Made by a program: the position numbers and the translations under genes. This document shows, in pieces, positions 1 through 8,838 of a stretch of 64,000 bases of DNA. This DNA comes from Henriciella marina (GTDB lineage: Bacteria; Pseudomonadota; Alphaproteobacteria; Caulobacterales; Hyphomonadaceae), in assembly GCF_027213945.1 (NCBI RefSeq), contig NZ_JAPWGW010000001.1, positions 806,001-870,000 of the forward strand. Direction: 5' to 3'. The notes beneath the pieces are model-generated. The model searched no databases, was not told the origin of the DNA, and saw only the letters and a program-made list of their open reading frames with translations. How positions within the stretch are numbered: position 1 is the first letter of the stretch; each line of letters begins with the position of its first letter.

Positions 1-545
1 GCCGAGACGAGCGCACCTGCAGGCGTCGTGGCGGCGGCGGCCAGAAAGGCGATCCAGAACGCTTTCATATTGCTGACCCCGGCCCGCTTCATGATCGCAA
101 AGGCGATGACGCCTTCCGGAAACTCATGCAGGATCAGGCCGAGCGAGGCGTAGACGCCTGACTCAAAGCTGCTCGCAAAAGTGACCGCATAGATGATGCC
201 GTCAATAAAGGAGTGCGAGGCGATGGCGATAATCGGGGTGAGGGCGATGTTCACCGGTTTGCGCCCGGGCCGCTCCGGAAAAAGGAGCGCAACAGCATTG
301 TGCAGGAGCAGGCCGCCGAAAAAACCCGCGGCGAGCCAGATCGGCGCTTGCTGGGATAGGTGAAAGGCTTCTGGAATGATGTGGAGAAAAGCGAGCGTGG
401 CGAGCATCCCAGCAGCGGCGAGCCCGAATGTTGAAGCGTTTCTTTCGGTCCATGTGGCGCTACGGGCAACGACGATCAGGCCGATTGTCGTGACGAAGGC
501 GGCAATCAGTCCAAAGAGCAGGGGCGCTTGCAGATAAGACAGCAT
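1..545 (-). CDS. ZIP-family metal transporter, 3' end cut by window edge
   Basis: A reading frame opens at the ATG at 545 (MLSYLQAP) and runs off the left edge without a stop, giving about 181 residues. It is built of hydrophobic membrane segments. Two metal-site motifs of the ZIP family are visible: HSFIDG in the fourth membrane helix and HEFPEG in the fifth. ZIP proteins move zinc or other divalent metals into the cytoplasm. The gene diverges from the ZrgA-like operon across 144 bases that hold a Zur-like palindrome, which supports zinc as substrate. The C-terminal helices lie outside the window. Family call is firm; metal specificity is inference. Confidence 0.85.
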   Translation of the reverse strand, partial: MLSYLQAPLLFGLIAAFVTTIGLIVVARSATWTERNASTFGLAAAGMLATLAFLHIIPEAFHLSQQAPIWLAAGFFGGLLLHNAVALLFPERPGRKPVNIALTPIIAIASHSFIDGIIYAVTFASSFESGVYASLGLILHEFPEGVIAFAIMKRAGVSNMKAFWIAFLAAAATTPAGALVS

Positions 546-616
546 AAACCGGGATTGCCTGACTTGCTCTTCATGTTCGCGCGCGGGCGAACTTGCATTG
601 ATGCACGATTGCTGGT

Positions 617-637
617 TGAGACGTTATAGTATCTCAT
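617..637. promoter_or_regulatory. Candidate Zur operator between ZIP gene and zrgA-like operon
   Basis: The sequence contains GTTATA-G-TATCTC at 623-635 inside a wider inverted repeat, TGAGA (617-621) and TCTCA (632-636), with the palindromic core TATA between. Alphaproteobacterial Zur boxes are, from memory, palindromes of the type GTTATA-N-TATAAC, so the left half fits well and the right half only partly. Its place between two divergent metal-transport genes is what makes it credible. No regulator gene of Zur type is present in the window. Confidence 0.45.
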
Positions 638-689
638 TTAAGGATTGCGAGCCCATACACCCGGATAGTGGCGCGCGAAAGGGAGTATC

Positions 690-1394
690 ATGAAGTATTG
701 CAGTGCAAGCTTTATCGTATTGGTTTCGGCCGCCTTGCTGACGGCCTGCGGCGGCGAGAATGGTTCAGAAGCCTTGGGCCCACAGGAAACAGCCGAGACC
801 GAGATCAGTGTCGAAGAGGAAACGACCGAAGTTGCCTTGGTCGATGGCGAGCCGGACGAAATGGTCGCCGAAACCGAGGATAACGCTCATGAAGAGCGCG
901 CTTCAGCCGAAGGTGATCACAACGACCATGACCGCGATCCATCGGCAGATGAGTCTGCCGTGCGGCTAGGTAGCCATCAGCACGGTTATGCGATGCTTGC
1001 GGTCACTGAGCAGAACAGCACGATTTCGATTTCGTTCGATGCGCCGCTCGCTTCCTTCGGCGCGCCCGAGAGCCCACAGAGCGATGAAGATCAGGCCAAG
1101 ATTGAAGCGGTACAGGAAACGCTGCGAGACGAGACAAATATTGTGAACCTTGTTGGCGATGTCGGATGCGATCTGGTTTCCCGCTCCATGTCGACGCGTC
1201 TGGCGAACGGCCACGGCGAACTTCAGACATCTGCTGAATATGACTGTGCCGATGCCAGCGCGCTTGAGGCGATCCGCGTCGTTGCATTCAATGCTTATCC
1301 GACTTTGACAGAAGTCGAAGCGGTCTATGTTTCGGATGTGACGCAGAACAGTGCCGAGCTGACGCCTGCGAAACCGGAACTGAGGATCAACTAG
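690..1394 (+). CDS. ZrgA-like (DUF2796) zinc-uptake lipoprotein
   Basis: A 234-residue lipoprotein: the signal peptide ends in the lipobox LLTAC, with Cys about residue 20. An acidic linker containing scattered His (HNDHDRD, GSHQHGY) leads into a DUF2796 domain from about residue 95 (HQHGYAMLAV through FDAPLASFGAPESPQ). DUF2796 includes ZrgA, a periplasmic zinc-binding component of Vibrio zinc uptake. The His clusters fit metal binding. It is followed at once by an ABC ATPase, an FtsX-type permease and a DUF3299 protein, the partners of ZrgA in other bacteria. The upstream GAAAGGGAG is a good ribosome site. Role in zinc acquisition is inferred from family and context. Confidence 0.75.
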   Translation: MKYCSASFIVLVSAALLTACGGENGSEALGPQETAETEISVEEETTEVALVDGEPDEMVAETEDNAHEERASAEGDHNDHDRDPSADESAVRLGSHQHGYAMLAVTEQNSTISISFDAPLASFGAPESPQSDEDQAKIEAVQETLRDETNIVNLVGDVGCDLVSRSMSTRLANGHGELQTSAEYDCADASALEAIRVVAFNAYPTLTEVEAVYVSDVTQNSAELTPAKPELRIN

Positions 1395-1401
1395 ACCTAT
1401 C

Positions 1402-2106
1402 GTGACCACACCGCCTGTTATCGATCTCATCGATTTGCGCTTTGCCTGGCAGGATGGTCCGGCCCTGCTTGATATCCCCGGCTTCAGGCTCGAGGCTGGC
1501 GAGCGTGTCTTCCTGCGCGGGCCCAGCGGCTCTGGCAAATCCACATTACTTGGCCTGATTGCGGGCGTGCTTGAGCCGCAATCGGGCAAGGTAGAGGTGC
1601 TCGGCCATGACATGACGGCGCTGAGCGGGCCGAAGCGAGATGCGTTGCGGGCAGATCGACTGGGCGTCATTTTCCAGATGTTCAACCTCGTGCCGTACCT
1701 GTCGCTGGTCCAGAATGTGACCTTGCCCTGCAGGTTTTCGTCGGCCCGCCGGCAGGCGGCAGGTGGGGAAGGACGGCTGAACGAGGAGGCGGTGAGGCTT
1801 CTCTCACGCCTAGGCCTCGACGGCGAGCGTATGCTCTCCCGCCCGGTGACGGAGCTTTCAGTCGGACAGCAGCAGCGCGTGGCGGTTGCCCGCGCGCTGA
1901 TTGGTGGCCCGGATCTCATCATTGCGGACGAGCCGACATCTGCCCTTGATGCAGACGCCCGTGACCGCTTTATTGAACTTTTGAATGAAGAAGCGGGCCG
2001 GTCAGGCGCCGCGCTTCTTTTCGTCAGTCACGATGCATCGCTGGCAAGCCATTTCGACCGCAGCGTCGATCTGGCTGAGATCAACCGCGCGAAGGGAGGC
2101 GTCTGA
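1402..2106 (+). CDS. ABC transporter ATP-binding protein (LolD/MacB type)
   Basis: 234 residues starting at GTG, seven bases after the lipoprotein stop. All ATPase motifs are present: Walker A GPSGSGKS near residue 40, Q-loop FQMFNLVP near 90, signature LSVGQQQR near 152, Walker B LIIADEPTSALD near 172, and H-loop SHD near 205. The sequence type is that of ATPases that drive FtsX-like permeases (LolD, MacB), which usually act on lipoproteins or envelope substrates rather than import solutes. It overlaps the permease gene by one base (TGATG), so the two are surely translated together. In this operon it probably serves the ZrgA-like metal system. Confidence 0.88.
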   Translation: MTTPPVIDLIDLRFAWQDGPALLDIPGFRLEAGERVFLRGPSGSGKSTLLGLIAGVLEPQSGKVEVLGHDMTALSGPKRDALRADRLGVIFQMFNLVPYLSLVQNVTLPCRFSSARRQAAGGEGRLNEEAVRLLSRLGLDGERMLSRPVTELSVGQQQRVAVARALIGGPDLIIADEPTSALDADARDRFIELLNEEAGRSGAALLFVSHDASLASHFDRSVDLAEINRAKGGV

Positions 2107-3374
2107 TGGGCTTTTCCATTCTGGGCCTAGCCTGGCGAAGCCTGATGAACCGGCGCGGATCGGCGCTGCTCACAATTCTCGCCGTGGCCTTGTCGGTCGC
2201 GCTCTTCCTGGGCGTCGACAAGGTTCGGAATGGCGCGCGGGCCGGCTTCGACAATACGATTTCGGGGACCGACCTGATAGTCGGCGCGCCGACGGGGCAG
2301 ATCAATCTTCTGCTCTATTCGGTTTTCCGACTGGGGAGCGCGACCGCTGAAATCAGTTGGGACACGTATGAATCGATTGATGGGCGTGATGACGTCGCCT
2401 GGACGATCCCGCTATCGCTTGGCGACAATCATCGCGGCTTCCGCGTCGTCGGCACGAATGAGTCCTATTTCGAACACTACCGTCATGGCGGCGGCACCCA
2501 GCTTCGCGTTTCGGAAGGCAAGCTGTTCAGCGACATCTACGAAACGGTGATCGGCGCGGATGTTGCCAAGGAACTGGACTATTCGATCGGCAGCGAGATC
2601 GTCCTGACACATGGATTGGGTGCTGGCGGCCTGACCGATCATGAGGACAAGCCGTTTATCGTTACGGGTATTCTGGCACAGACGGGAACACCGGTAGACC
2701 GGTCCATTCATGTGCCGCTGGAAGGCATTACAGCCATCCATGTTGGCTGGGAGAGTGGCACGCGTAGCCCGTTTGCCGACACGATCAGCGAAGACATGAT
2801 CCGCGGTTTCGACCTGACGCCAAAGTCAGTCACCGCAGTATTCGTCGGGCTTGAGCAACGCGGCAGCCTGCTGCGCACGCAGAGAGCGCTGAACACGCAA
2901 GGAGGCGAGCCACTGCTCGCAATCATTCCTGGTGTAGCACTTGGCGAGTTGTGGCAGGTGACCGGGATTGTCGAACGTGCCCTGATCGCGGTGTCGGTTT
3001 TCGTGATCGCCGTTGGCCTCGTCTCCGTACTGACCAGTATTCTGACGAGCCTGAATGAGCGGCGCCGTGAAATGGCTATCTTGCGGGCAACTGGCGCGCG
3101 GCCGGGACATATCTTTTTTCTGATGGTGGCAGAGGCAGCGATGCTTGGGCTTTGCGGTGCGGTTGTGGGCGTGTTTCTGGTGCAGCTTGGGCTGCTGATC
3201 GCTGGGCCGATCCTGTCATCTGCCTATGGCATCTCGATTGGCGGGCTAGGCATATCAGCCATTGATGGCTGGACGGTTCTTGCGGTTTTCGGCGCAGCGA
3301 CCCTTATCGGGACAATCCCGGCGGTCATGGCGCTCCGCCGGTCGCTGGCCGATGGCCTGACAGTGAAGCTCTAG
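2106..3374 (+). CDS. FtsX/MacB-type ABC permease
   Basis: 422 residues with the classic four-helix FtsX plan: one N-terminal helix (about residues 20-38), a large periplasmic MacB-like domain (about 40-290), then three C-terminal helices (about 295-320, 345-370, 385-410). The segment RRREMAILRATGARPGHIF between helices two and three is the coupling region typical of the family. It follows the ATPase with a one-base overlap. Such permeases mechanically move substrates at the outer face of the membrane; here the likely partners are the DUF2796 and DUF3299 lipoproteins. The exact task in zinc supply is unknown. Confidence 0.85.
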   Translation: MGFSILGLAWRSLMNRRGSALLTILAVALSVALFLGVDKVRNGARAGFDNTISGTDLIVGAPTGQINLLLYSVFRLGSATAEISWDTYESIDGRDDVAWTIPLSLGDNHRGFRVVGTNESYFEHYRHGGGTQLRVSEGKLFSDIYETVIGADVAKELDYSIGSEIVLTHGLGAGGLTDHEDKPFIVTGILAQTGTPVDRSIHVPLEGITAIHVGWESGTRSPFADTISEDMIRGFDLTPKSVTAVFVGLEQRGSLLRTQRALNTQGGEPLLAIIPGVALGELWQVTGIVERALIAVSVFVIAVGLVSVLTSILTSLNERRREMAILRATGARPGHIFFLMVAEAAMLGLCGAVVGVFLVQLGLLIAGPILSSAYGISIGGLGISAIDGWTVLAVFGAATLIGTIPAVMALRRSLADGLTVKL

Positions 3375-3445
3375 GTAGAAGAGGATAGGTGCCAATCCTG
3401 AACTTGCCTGTGGCAGCAGGCTCTGGAACGCACTATTTTAGACGC

Positions 3446-4123
3446 ATGAAACATTTTCACCCTCTACTATCCGCGGCCAGCCTCGTTGTTATTGCAGCCT
3501 GCGGCGGCGAGACCAGTGAAGCGGCCCAACCGCAAGCGGCGGAAGTGACGGCGCCGTCCAGTCAGTCGCCCGCGAGCGAACCTGAAATCGGTGATCCAGT
3601 GCCAGAGCCTGAAAGCTCGTCCCTGGCGCAGCAGGCCCAGCGCGATGCTGAGCTGGAGGCGCGCGGCATTACCGAAATCGGTTGGGAAGAACTGATGCCC
3701 GAGGGCGAGGAAGAGCGGATCGCCGAGATGTACCAGGCGCAGATGGCGCGGCTTTATTCCGGTGGGGGTATCGCTGAAGGCTCAGCCGCGGACCAAGCCA
3801 TTCAAATCGGCACATTCAATGTCGTCGATGAGCTGGACGGCATGAAGATCCGCCTGCCGGGCTATACAGTACCGTTCGATTACGGTTCCGAGGCTGAAAT
3901 CTCCGAATTCCTGCTGGTACCGTATTACGGCGCCTGCCTGCATGCCCCGCCTCCGCCACCAAACCAGACCGTGTTTGTCGAGACCAATGAGAAGATCAAA
4001 CTACGTGACCTGTCGCAAGCGGTCTGGATCGAGGGCACAATCCGCACGGCGCGTCAGGACACAGAGCTTGCGGACGCAGCCTATACGATCGAGATGACCG
4101 GCTGGGAAATCTACGAGTACTAG
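3446..4123 (+). CDS. DUF3299 lipoprotein of the zinc module
   Basis: 225 residues when started at the ATG at 3446, which gives a clean signal peptide and lipobox VIAAC at about residue 20; an upstream GTG at 3389 would bury the signal. After an acidic low-complexity stretch comes the DUF3299 core: MKIRLPGYTVPFDYG, LVPYYGACLHAPPPPPNQ and a C-terminal WIEGTI segment. The Cys and His of YYGACLH are strictly typical and may bind metal. DUF3299 proteins often sit with ZrgA-type operons. The gene closes the operon and ends 27 bases before a bidirectional terminator. Confidence 0.75.
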   Translation: MKHFHPLLSAASLVVIAACGGETSEAAQPQAAEVTAPSSQSPASEPEIGDPVPEPESSSLAQQAQRDAELEARGITEIGWEELMPEGEEERIAEMYQAQMARLYSGGGIAEGSAADQAIQIGTFNVVDELDGMKIRLPGYTVPFDYGSEAEISEFLLVPYYGACLHAPPPPPNQTVFVETNEKIKLRDLSQAVWIEGTIRTARQDTELADAAYTIEMTGWEIYEY

Positions 4124-4150
4124 GTCCGGTTTCGAAGATCGAAGATACGA

Positions 4151-4179
4151 AAAGGGCGGCCCCATCGGAGCCGCCCTTT
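4151..4179. terminator. Bidirectional terminator between DUF3299 gene and mscL
   Basis: A ten-base perfect stem, AAAGGGCGGC (4151-4160) against GCCGCCCTTT (4170-4179), with a nine-base loop. The A and T flanks give a U tract on either strand. It lies between two convergent genes and can serve both. Confidence 0.85.
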
Positions 4180-4205
4180 CCTGTTCTTGCGATTTAGGTC
4201 GCGCC

Positions 4206-4628
4206 TTAGCCCTGCTGTTTGGCAAGCAGGTTGCGGATCTCTTCCAGCAGGACTTCCTGACGTGGCGGCGGCGGTGCTTCGGCCGGGGCCTCTTCCTGCT
4301 TGCGCTTCATGCTGTTGATGCCTTTCACAACGAAGAACAGGGCAAGCGCCATGATCACGAAGGAAATGACATTGTTGATGAACAGGCCATACGCAATGAC
4401 CGGTGCGCCAGCTTCGTTTGCCGCTTCGAGCGACTCATACGTGCCGCCGTCCAGCGGGTAGTGAAGATCAGCGAAATCGACGCCGCCGAGAACGAGGCCG
4501 AGCGGTGGCATGATGATGTCGTTGACCAGCGACTTCACGATGGTCGAGAACGCACCGCCAAGAATGAAACCAACGGCCAGATCGACCAGGTTTCCTTTCA
4601 TTGCGAACTCTTTGAATTCCTTGAACAT
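4206..4628 (-). CDS. mscL: Large-conductance mechanosensitive channel MscL
   Basis: 140 residues, the usual length. The N-terminal amphipathic segment [20 protein letters not shown] leads into helix 1 (gate region), a periplasmic loop of about 30 residues, helix 2 ([18 protein letters not shown]) and the cytoplasmic helical bundle ending [12 protein letters not shown]. MscL opens under membrane tension and releases solutes on hypo-osmotic shock. It is transcribed alone, with a terminator just after it. The proline-rich insert PAEAPPPP before the C-terminal helix is common in alphaproteobacteria. Confidence 0.97.
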   Translation of the reverse strand: MFKEFKEFAMKGNLVDLAVGFILGGAFSTIVKSLVNDIIMPPLGLVLGGVDFADLHYPLDGGTYESLEAANEAGAPVIAYGLFINNVISFVIMALALFFVVKGINSMKRKQEEAPAEAPPPPRQEVLLEEIRNLLAKQQG

Positions 4629-4736
4629 AAGACTGTCTCCCTGAGCATGCCGCCCCTACGGCAAACCCGATATTCCCAGCTTTGGACCTAGCGTCAACCA
4701 ATTGTGACGGAATGATGGCAGGACGATAGCTCGAAA

Positions 4737-5036
4737 CTATCGCGCTTCGGGATCGTCGCCGCCGTTCACGCGCGCGCGAAGCTCCTTGCCAGGCCGGAAG
4801 AAAGGCACGCGTTTGGCCTTCACTTCGACGGTCTCGCCGGTGCGGGGGTTCCTGCCGGTACGCGGTTTTCGTTCCCTGACCGAGAAGGCACCGAAGCCGC
4901 GTAACTCGACGCGGTTACCGTCGGCCAGCGCATCAGCGATTTCATCAAGGATCACCGCGACGATCTTTTCCAGATCATCGTGCCGGAGATGCGAATATTC
5001 TTCTGCCAGACGGGCAATCAGTTCTGACCTGAGCAT
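4737..5036 (-). CDS. ihfB: Integration host factor beta subunit
   Basis: 99 residues from the ATG at 5036 ([17 protein letters not shown]). The upstream in-frame start at 5087 lies inside a transcription-terminator hairpin and is unlikely. The DNA-bending arm is clear: GRNPRTGE with [13 protein letters not shown], preceded by [18 protein letters not shown] is a heterodimer that bends DNA about 160 degrees; IhfB pairs with IhfA, encoded elsewhere. The position downstream of cmk and rpsA is the conserved proteobacterial order. The hairpin between rpsA and ihfB suggests partly separate expression. Confidence 0.95.
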   Translation of the reverse strand: MLRSELIARLAEEYSHLRHDDLEKIVAVILDEIADALADGNRVELRGFGAFSVRERKPRTGRNPRTGETVEVKAKRVPFFRPGKELRARVNGGDDPEAR

Positions 5037-5056
5037 GACGTTGAATGTAAATGAAA

Positions 5057-5088
5057 TTTGGGGCGGAAACCAGTGGCTCCGCCCCAAA
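5057..5088 (-). terminator. Hairpin terminator/attenuator after rpsA
   Basis: An eleven-base perfect stem, TTTGGGGCGGA (5057-5067) with TCCGCCCCAAA (5078-5088), loop of ten. It stands between the rpsA stop and the ihfB start on the minus strand. The T tract after it is short (AAATTTCATTT), so it may only partly end transcription and let some ihfB message through. Confidence 0.65.
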
Positions 5089-5147
5089 CTATGTCAGGTT
5101 TCTTCCGAATCGACCGGAATTACCAATAATTAAGCCGTAAAACAGGC

Positions 5148-6890
5148 CTAGTTATTGTCTTCGTCGATCTCATCCGGGGTTTCGGTGACCTTGTTTGAGG
5201 TCTCCTTGTCGTCGCCCGATGCGAGCGCGGCACCAAGAATGTCGCCGAGCGAGGCACCGCTGTCAGCAGAACCATACTGCTTGACGGCTTCCTGCTCCTC
5301 GGAGATTTCAAGCGCCTTGATCGAGACGGAGACGCGGCGCGAAGCCTTGTCCATCTGCGTAACCTTGGCGTCGATCTTGTCGCCGACAGAGAAACGCTCT
5401 GGGCGTTGCTCGGAACGGTCGCGGGACAGGTCGGAGCGGCGGACGAAGGCCGTCATGGCCGGATCGCCGAACTGGACCTCGATGCCACCGGAGGTGACTT
5501 CGCTGACCGTACACGTGACCGTGTCGCCGCGGCGGACATCGAGATCGGACATCGGATCGCCCGAAAGCTGCTTGATGCCGAGCGAGATACGCTCTTTCTC
5601 GGTGTCGACGTCGAGCACCTTGGCGCGGACCTGGTCGCCCTTGTTGAAATTGGCGATCGCCTGCTCACCTGGCACATCCCACGAAATGTCGTTGATGTGG
5701 ACCATGCCGTCGAGCTCTGGGCCAAGACCAATGAAGAGACCGAACTCGGTGATGCCGCGAACTTCGCCTTCGACTTCCGTGCCCGGAGGGTGGTCGCCGA
5801 GGAATGCCGACCAAGGATTGTCCTGGGTCTGCTTGAGGCCAAGCGAGATGCGGCGCTTTTCGGAATCGACATCGAGCACTTCGACGAGGACTTCCTGAGA
5901 CGTCGAGACGATTTTGCCCGGATGGACGTTCTTCTTGGTCCAGCTCATTTCAGAGACGTGGATCAGGCCTTCAACGCCATCTTCAAGCTCAACGAATGCA
6001 CCATAGTCGGTGATGTTCGTGACAACGCCTGGAAGACGCGTGCCGATGAGGTACTTGCTTTCGATGCCTTCCCATGGATCTGCCTCGAGCTGTTTCATGC
6101 CGAGCGAGATACGCTGGGTCTCTTCGTTCACCTTGATGATCTGGACCTTCACCGTGTCGCCCACATTGACGACCTGGCTTGGGTGGTTGATCCGCTTCCA
6201 GCTCATGTCGGTGACGTGAAGGAGGCCATCGATGCCGCCGAGATCAACGAACGCACCGTAATCGGTGATGTTCTTGACGACGCCGTCGCGCACATCGCCT
6301 TCGTTCATCGCTTCGACGATTTCGGCACGCTGTTCGGCGCGGCTCTCTTCAAGGATCGCACGGCGCGAGACAACGATATTGCCACGGGCGCGGTCGAGTT
6401 TGAGGATTGCGAAAGGCTGAACTTCGCCCATCAGCGGGCCAACGTCGCGGACCGGACGGATGTCCACTTGAGAGCCAGGAAGGAAGGCATTGACGCCGCC
6501 GAGATCGACGGTGAAACCGCCTTTGACCCGGCCGGAAATCGCGCCTTTGACCGGCTCTTCCTTGTTGTAGCTGTCTTCGAGCTTGATCCAGCTCTCTTCG
6601 CGGCGGGCCTTGTCGCGCGAAAGAACGGCTTCGCCCATCAGGTTTTCGATACGCTCGAGGAAGACCTCGACGATGTCGCCCGGCTTCGGTTGCTCTTCTT
6701 CGAGCATGAATTCTTTCAGGGCGACGCGGCCTTCGACTTTCAAGCCGACATCGAGGATCAGGTTGTCGCCGGTGATGGCAACGACCGTTGCAGGGACCAC
6801 ACGGCCTTCCTGCAGAGTAGAAGCAGCCGCCGAGTCTTCGAACATAGAGGCGAAGTCGTCGGTGCTCGGATTCATTGTTTCAGTAGACAT
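5148..6890 (-). CDS. rpsA: 30S ribosomal protein S1
   Basis: 580 residues with six S1 (OB-fold) repeats. Tell-tale pieces are GAISGRVKGGFTVDLGGVNA, GVVKNITDYGAFVDLGGIDG, GVVTNITDYGAFVELEDGVEG and GEVRGITEFGLFIGLGPELD, each followed by a RISLG-type strand. S1 binds mRNA upstream of the start codon and helps load it on the small subunit. The C-terminus is acidic (DEIDEDNN), as in relatives. It follows cmk by 129 bases on the same strand, the standard cmk-rpsA pairing. The start MSTETMNPS is chosen from the usual N-terminal context. Confidence 0.97.
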   Translation of the reverse strand: MSTETMNPSTDDFASMFEDSAAASTLQEGRVVPATVVAITGDNLILDVGLKVEGRVALKEFMLEEEQPKPGDIVEVFLERIENLMGEAVLSRDKARREESWIKLEDSYNKEEPVKGAISGRVKGGFTVDLGGVNAFLPGSQVDIRPVRDVGPLMGEVQPFAILKLDRARGNIVVSRRAILEESRAEQRAEIVEAMNEGDVRDGVVKNITDYGAFVDLGGIDGLLHVTDMSWKRINHPSQVVNVGDTVKVQIIKVNEETQRISLGMKQLEADPWEGIESKYLIGTRLPGVVTNITDYGAFVELEDGVEGLIHVSEMSWTKKNVHPGKIVSTSQEVLVEVLDVDSEKRRISLGLKQTQDNPWSAFLGDHPPGTEVEGEVRGITEFGLFIGLGPELDGMVHINDISWDVPGEQAIANFNKGDQVRAKVLDVDTEKERISLGIKQLSGDPMSDLDVRRGDTVTCTVSEVTSGGIEVQFGDPAMTAFVRRSDLSRDRSEQRPERFSVGDKIDAKVTQMDKASRRVSVSIKALEISEEQEAVKQYGSADSGASLGDILGAALASGDDKETSNKVTETPDEIDEDNN

Positions 6891-7019
6891 GTAAACTCCA
6901 GGTCCGACCCAAACGGGTTTATGACGCGCAAGCGGGATTGCTGGCGTAATCGCAGGGTCAGGGTCTTGAACGAGGCGGGCAGAGGTTTTTGGATTTGACG
7001 CCAGATGCGCCAGAACCTG

Positions 7020-7652
7020 CTAGCCGGTACGGGAGTTCGCCTTTTCGACGGCGGCCCGCGCCTTGTTCACAGCCGCGTCTATAGTCAGATCAGTCGTATC
7101 GATCAAGATCGCATCTGCGGCAGCGACCATGGGCGCGTCCTTGCGGTTGCGGTCGCGCTCATCGCGCTCTCGCAGCTGGGCCGTCAGATCTTCGAGCGAG
7201 ATCGTGTCGCCAGCAGCTTCCAGCTCGGCGTGGCGGCGCCTGGCGCGCACTTCGACATCGGCATCGATCCAGAGTTTCACATCCGCTTCCGGGCAGACGA
7301 CTGTGCCTATGTCACGACCATCAAGGATCGCACCGGTTGGCTGGTGCGCGAAGTTGCGCTGCAGCTCCAGCAGGGCGGCGCGCACCTCCGGCAGGACAGC
7401 AACTTTTGACGCCGCAAGGCCGGCCTCTGCGGTACGAAGTTCGGCTTCGGTAAAGAGCGAAGGTTCCAGCCTGGAGGCAATTTCCGCGATCGCGGCGGCA
7501 TCGGTGAGGTCAGCGTCTGCGTTCATGGCGGCGACACCTGTCGCGCGATAAAGACGGCCTGTGTCCATGTGCGGCAATGCAAACAGGTCCGAAAGGCGGC
7601 GGGCAATCGTCCCCTTCCCGGAGGCGAGCGTTCCATCAATGGCAATAATCAT
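7020..7652 (-). CDS. cmk: Cytidylate kinase
   Basis: 210 residues. The P-loop GTLASGKGT lies at residues 7-15, the substrate region [11 protein letters not shown] near 34, and the [20 protein letters not shown] block near 107, followed by an Arg-rich lid. The enzyme phosphorylates CMP and dCMP with ATP. It is upstream of rpsA as in most proteobacteria, but aroA, normally its other neighbour, is displaced by about four kilobases of accessory genes. Confidence 0.96.
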   Translation of the reverse strand: MIIAIDGTLASGKGTIARRLSDLFALPHMDTGRLYRATGVAAMNADADLTDAAAIAEIASRLEPSLFTEAELRTAEAGLAASKVAVLPEVRAALLELQRNFAHQPTGAILDGRDIGTVVCPEADVKLWIDADVEVRARRRHAELEAAGDTISLEDLTAQLRERDERDRNRKDAPMVAAADAILIDTTDLTIDAAVNKARAAVEKANSRTG

Positions 7653-7764
7653 GGCGCGGACAGATGCGCCATGTAGCCGGAAGGGTCAACCAGCCTTGCA
7701 TTGCGGTGCAGTCACCTGTCAATTCGGCCTTCATGGGAGGCCCACATACAAGGATGACTGGCTG

Positions 7765-8838
7765 ATGAGTGGTCTATGTGCACAACGCAACTGGGTGTGC
7801 GAGGCGGTGCGCCGGCTTAACGCTGACTTCAACCGCTCTTCCGACACGCATCTCATTCGGGTCGACCTGCCGGGTTTTTCCGGCCAGCAACTCTATCTGA
7901 AGGACGAGTCCATTCACCCGTCCGGTAGTCTGAAGCACCGGCTGGCGCGCTCACTCTATCTCTACGGCATCTGCAATGGCGCGATCGGGCCGGACACTGT
8001 GGTGGTCGAGAGCTCGTCAGGCTCAACTGCAGTTTCAGAAGCGTACTTTGCCAAGCTTCTTGGCTTGCGCTTTATCGCCGTCGTTCCGGAGGGGACCGCG
8101 CAGAAGAAGATCGACCAGATCAATTTTTATGGCGCAGAGACCCGCGCGGTGCCTGCCTCTCAGATTTATGCTGAGGCTGAGCGGATCGCGCATGAAACGG
8201 GCGGCCATTACATGGACCAGTTCACCTATGCGGAGCGGGCGACCGACTGGCGCGGCAATAACAATATCGCCGAGAGCCTGTTTGCGCAGCTTGAGCTGGA
8301 AGAACACGCCATTCCAGACTGGGTGGTCATGAGCGCGGGGACGGGGGGCACGTCGGCGACGATCGGACGGTTCATCCGCTATCGCGGCGATCTGTCAGGC
8401 AAGACGCAGCTTTGCGTTGCTGACCCCGAAAACTCTGTTTTCTACAACTATTACCAGTCAGGGAACCGTGATGTGCGGCTTCAGTCGCGCTCACGAATTG
8501 AGGGGATCGGGCGGCCACGGGTGGAAGCGTCGTTCCAGCCGCGGGTGATCGACCGGATGGTGCAGGTCCCGGACGCGGCATCCCTGGCGACAATCCACTG
8601 GCTTGAAACGGTGCTGGGCAGGAAGTGCGGCGGGTCGACCGGCACCAATGTCTGGGCGGCGCTACACCTGATGGCTGAAATGCGCGAGGCAGGACGAGAC
8701 GGCAGTGTCGCCACACTGATCTGCGACGGTGGTGAACGCTATCTCGACACCTACTACAATCCAGACTGGCTTGCCGCCCAGGATCTCGATCTTGCGCCTC
8801 ACCTTGAGACAATTGACGCGCTGACCCGTCAGGGCTGA
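7765..8838 (+). CDS. PLP-dependent cysteine synthase-family enzyme, Cds1 (L-cysteine desulfhydrase)-like
   Basis: 357 residues from the ATG at 7765; an earlier start at 7561 would run into cmk on the other strand and adds no family sequence. The fold-type II PLP Lys is in [17 protein letters not shown] (about residue 58). [17 protein letters not shown]-like [12 protein letters not shown] and GGNNNIAES-type contacts follow. From memory the sequence is very close along its length to mycobacterial Cds1 (RNW..AV start, [30 protein letters not shown]), which breaks cysteine down to sulfide, pyruvate and ammonia. Its end overlaps the end of the macrodomain gene by ten bases. Confidence 0.8.
   Translation: MSGLCAQRNWVCEAVRRLNADFNRSSDTHLIRVDLPGFSGQQLYLKDESIHPSGSLKHRLARSLYLYGICNGAIGPDTVVVESSSGSTAVSEAYFAKLLGLRFIAVVPEGTAQKKIDQINFYGAETRAVPASQIYAEAERIAHETGGHYMDQFTYAERATDWRGNNNIAESLFAQLELEEHAIPDWVVMSAGTGGTSATIGRFIRYRGDLSGKTQLCVADPENSVFYNYYQSGNRDVRLQSRSRIEGIGRPRVEASFQPRVIDRMVQVPDAASLATIHWLETVLGRKCGGSTGTNVWAALHLMAEMREAGRDGSVATLICDGGERYLDTYYNPDWLAAQDLDLAPHLETIDALTRQG

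Noticed and set aside
4724-4742. CGATAG/CTATCG hairpin at the end of ihfB
   Set aside because: Short stem overlapping the stop codon and no T tract.
5406-6998. A 530-codon frame antisense to rpsA
   Set aside because: It mirrors the codon pattern of rpsA on the other strand, has no family sequence and no ribosome site; high GC favours such long shadow frames.
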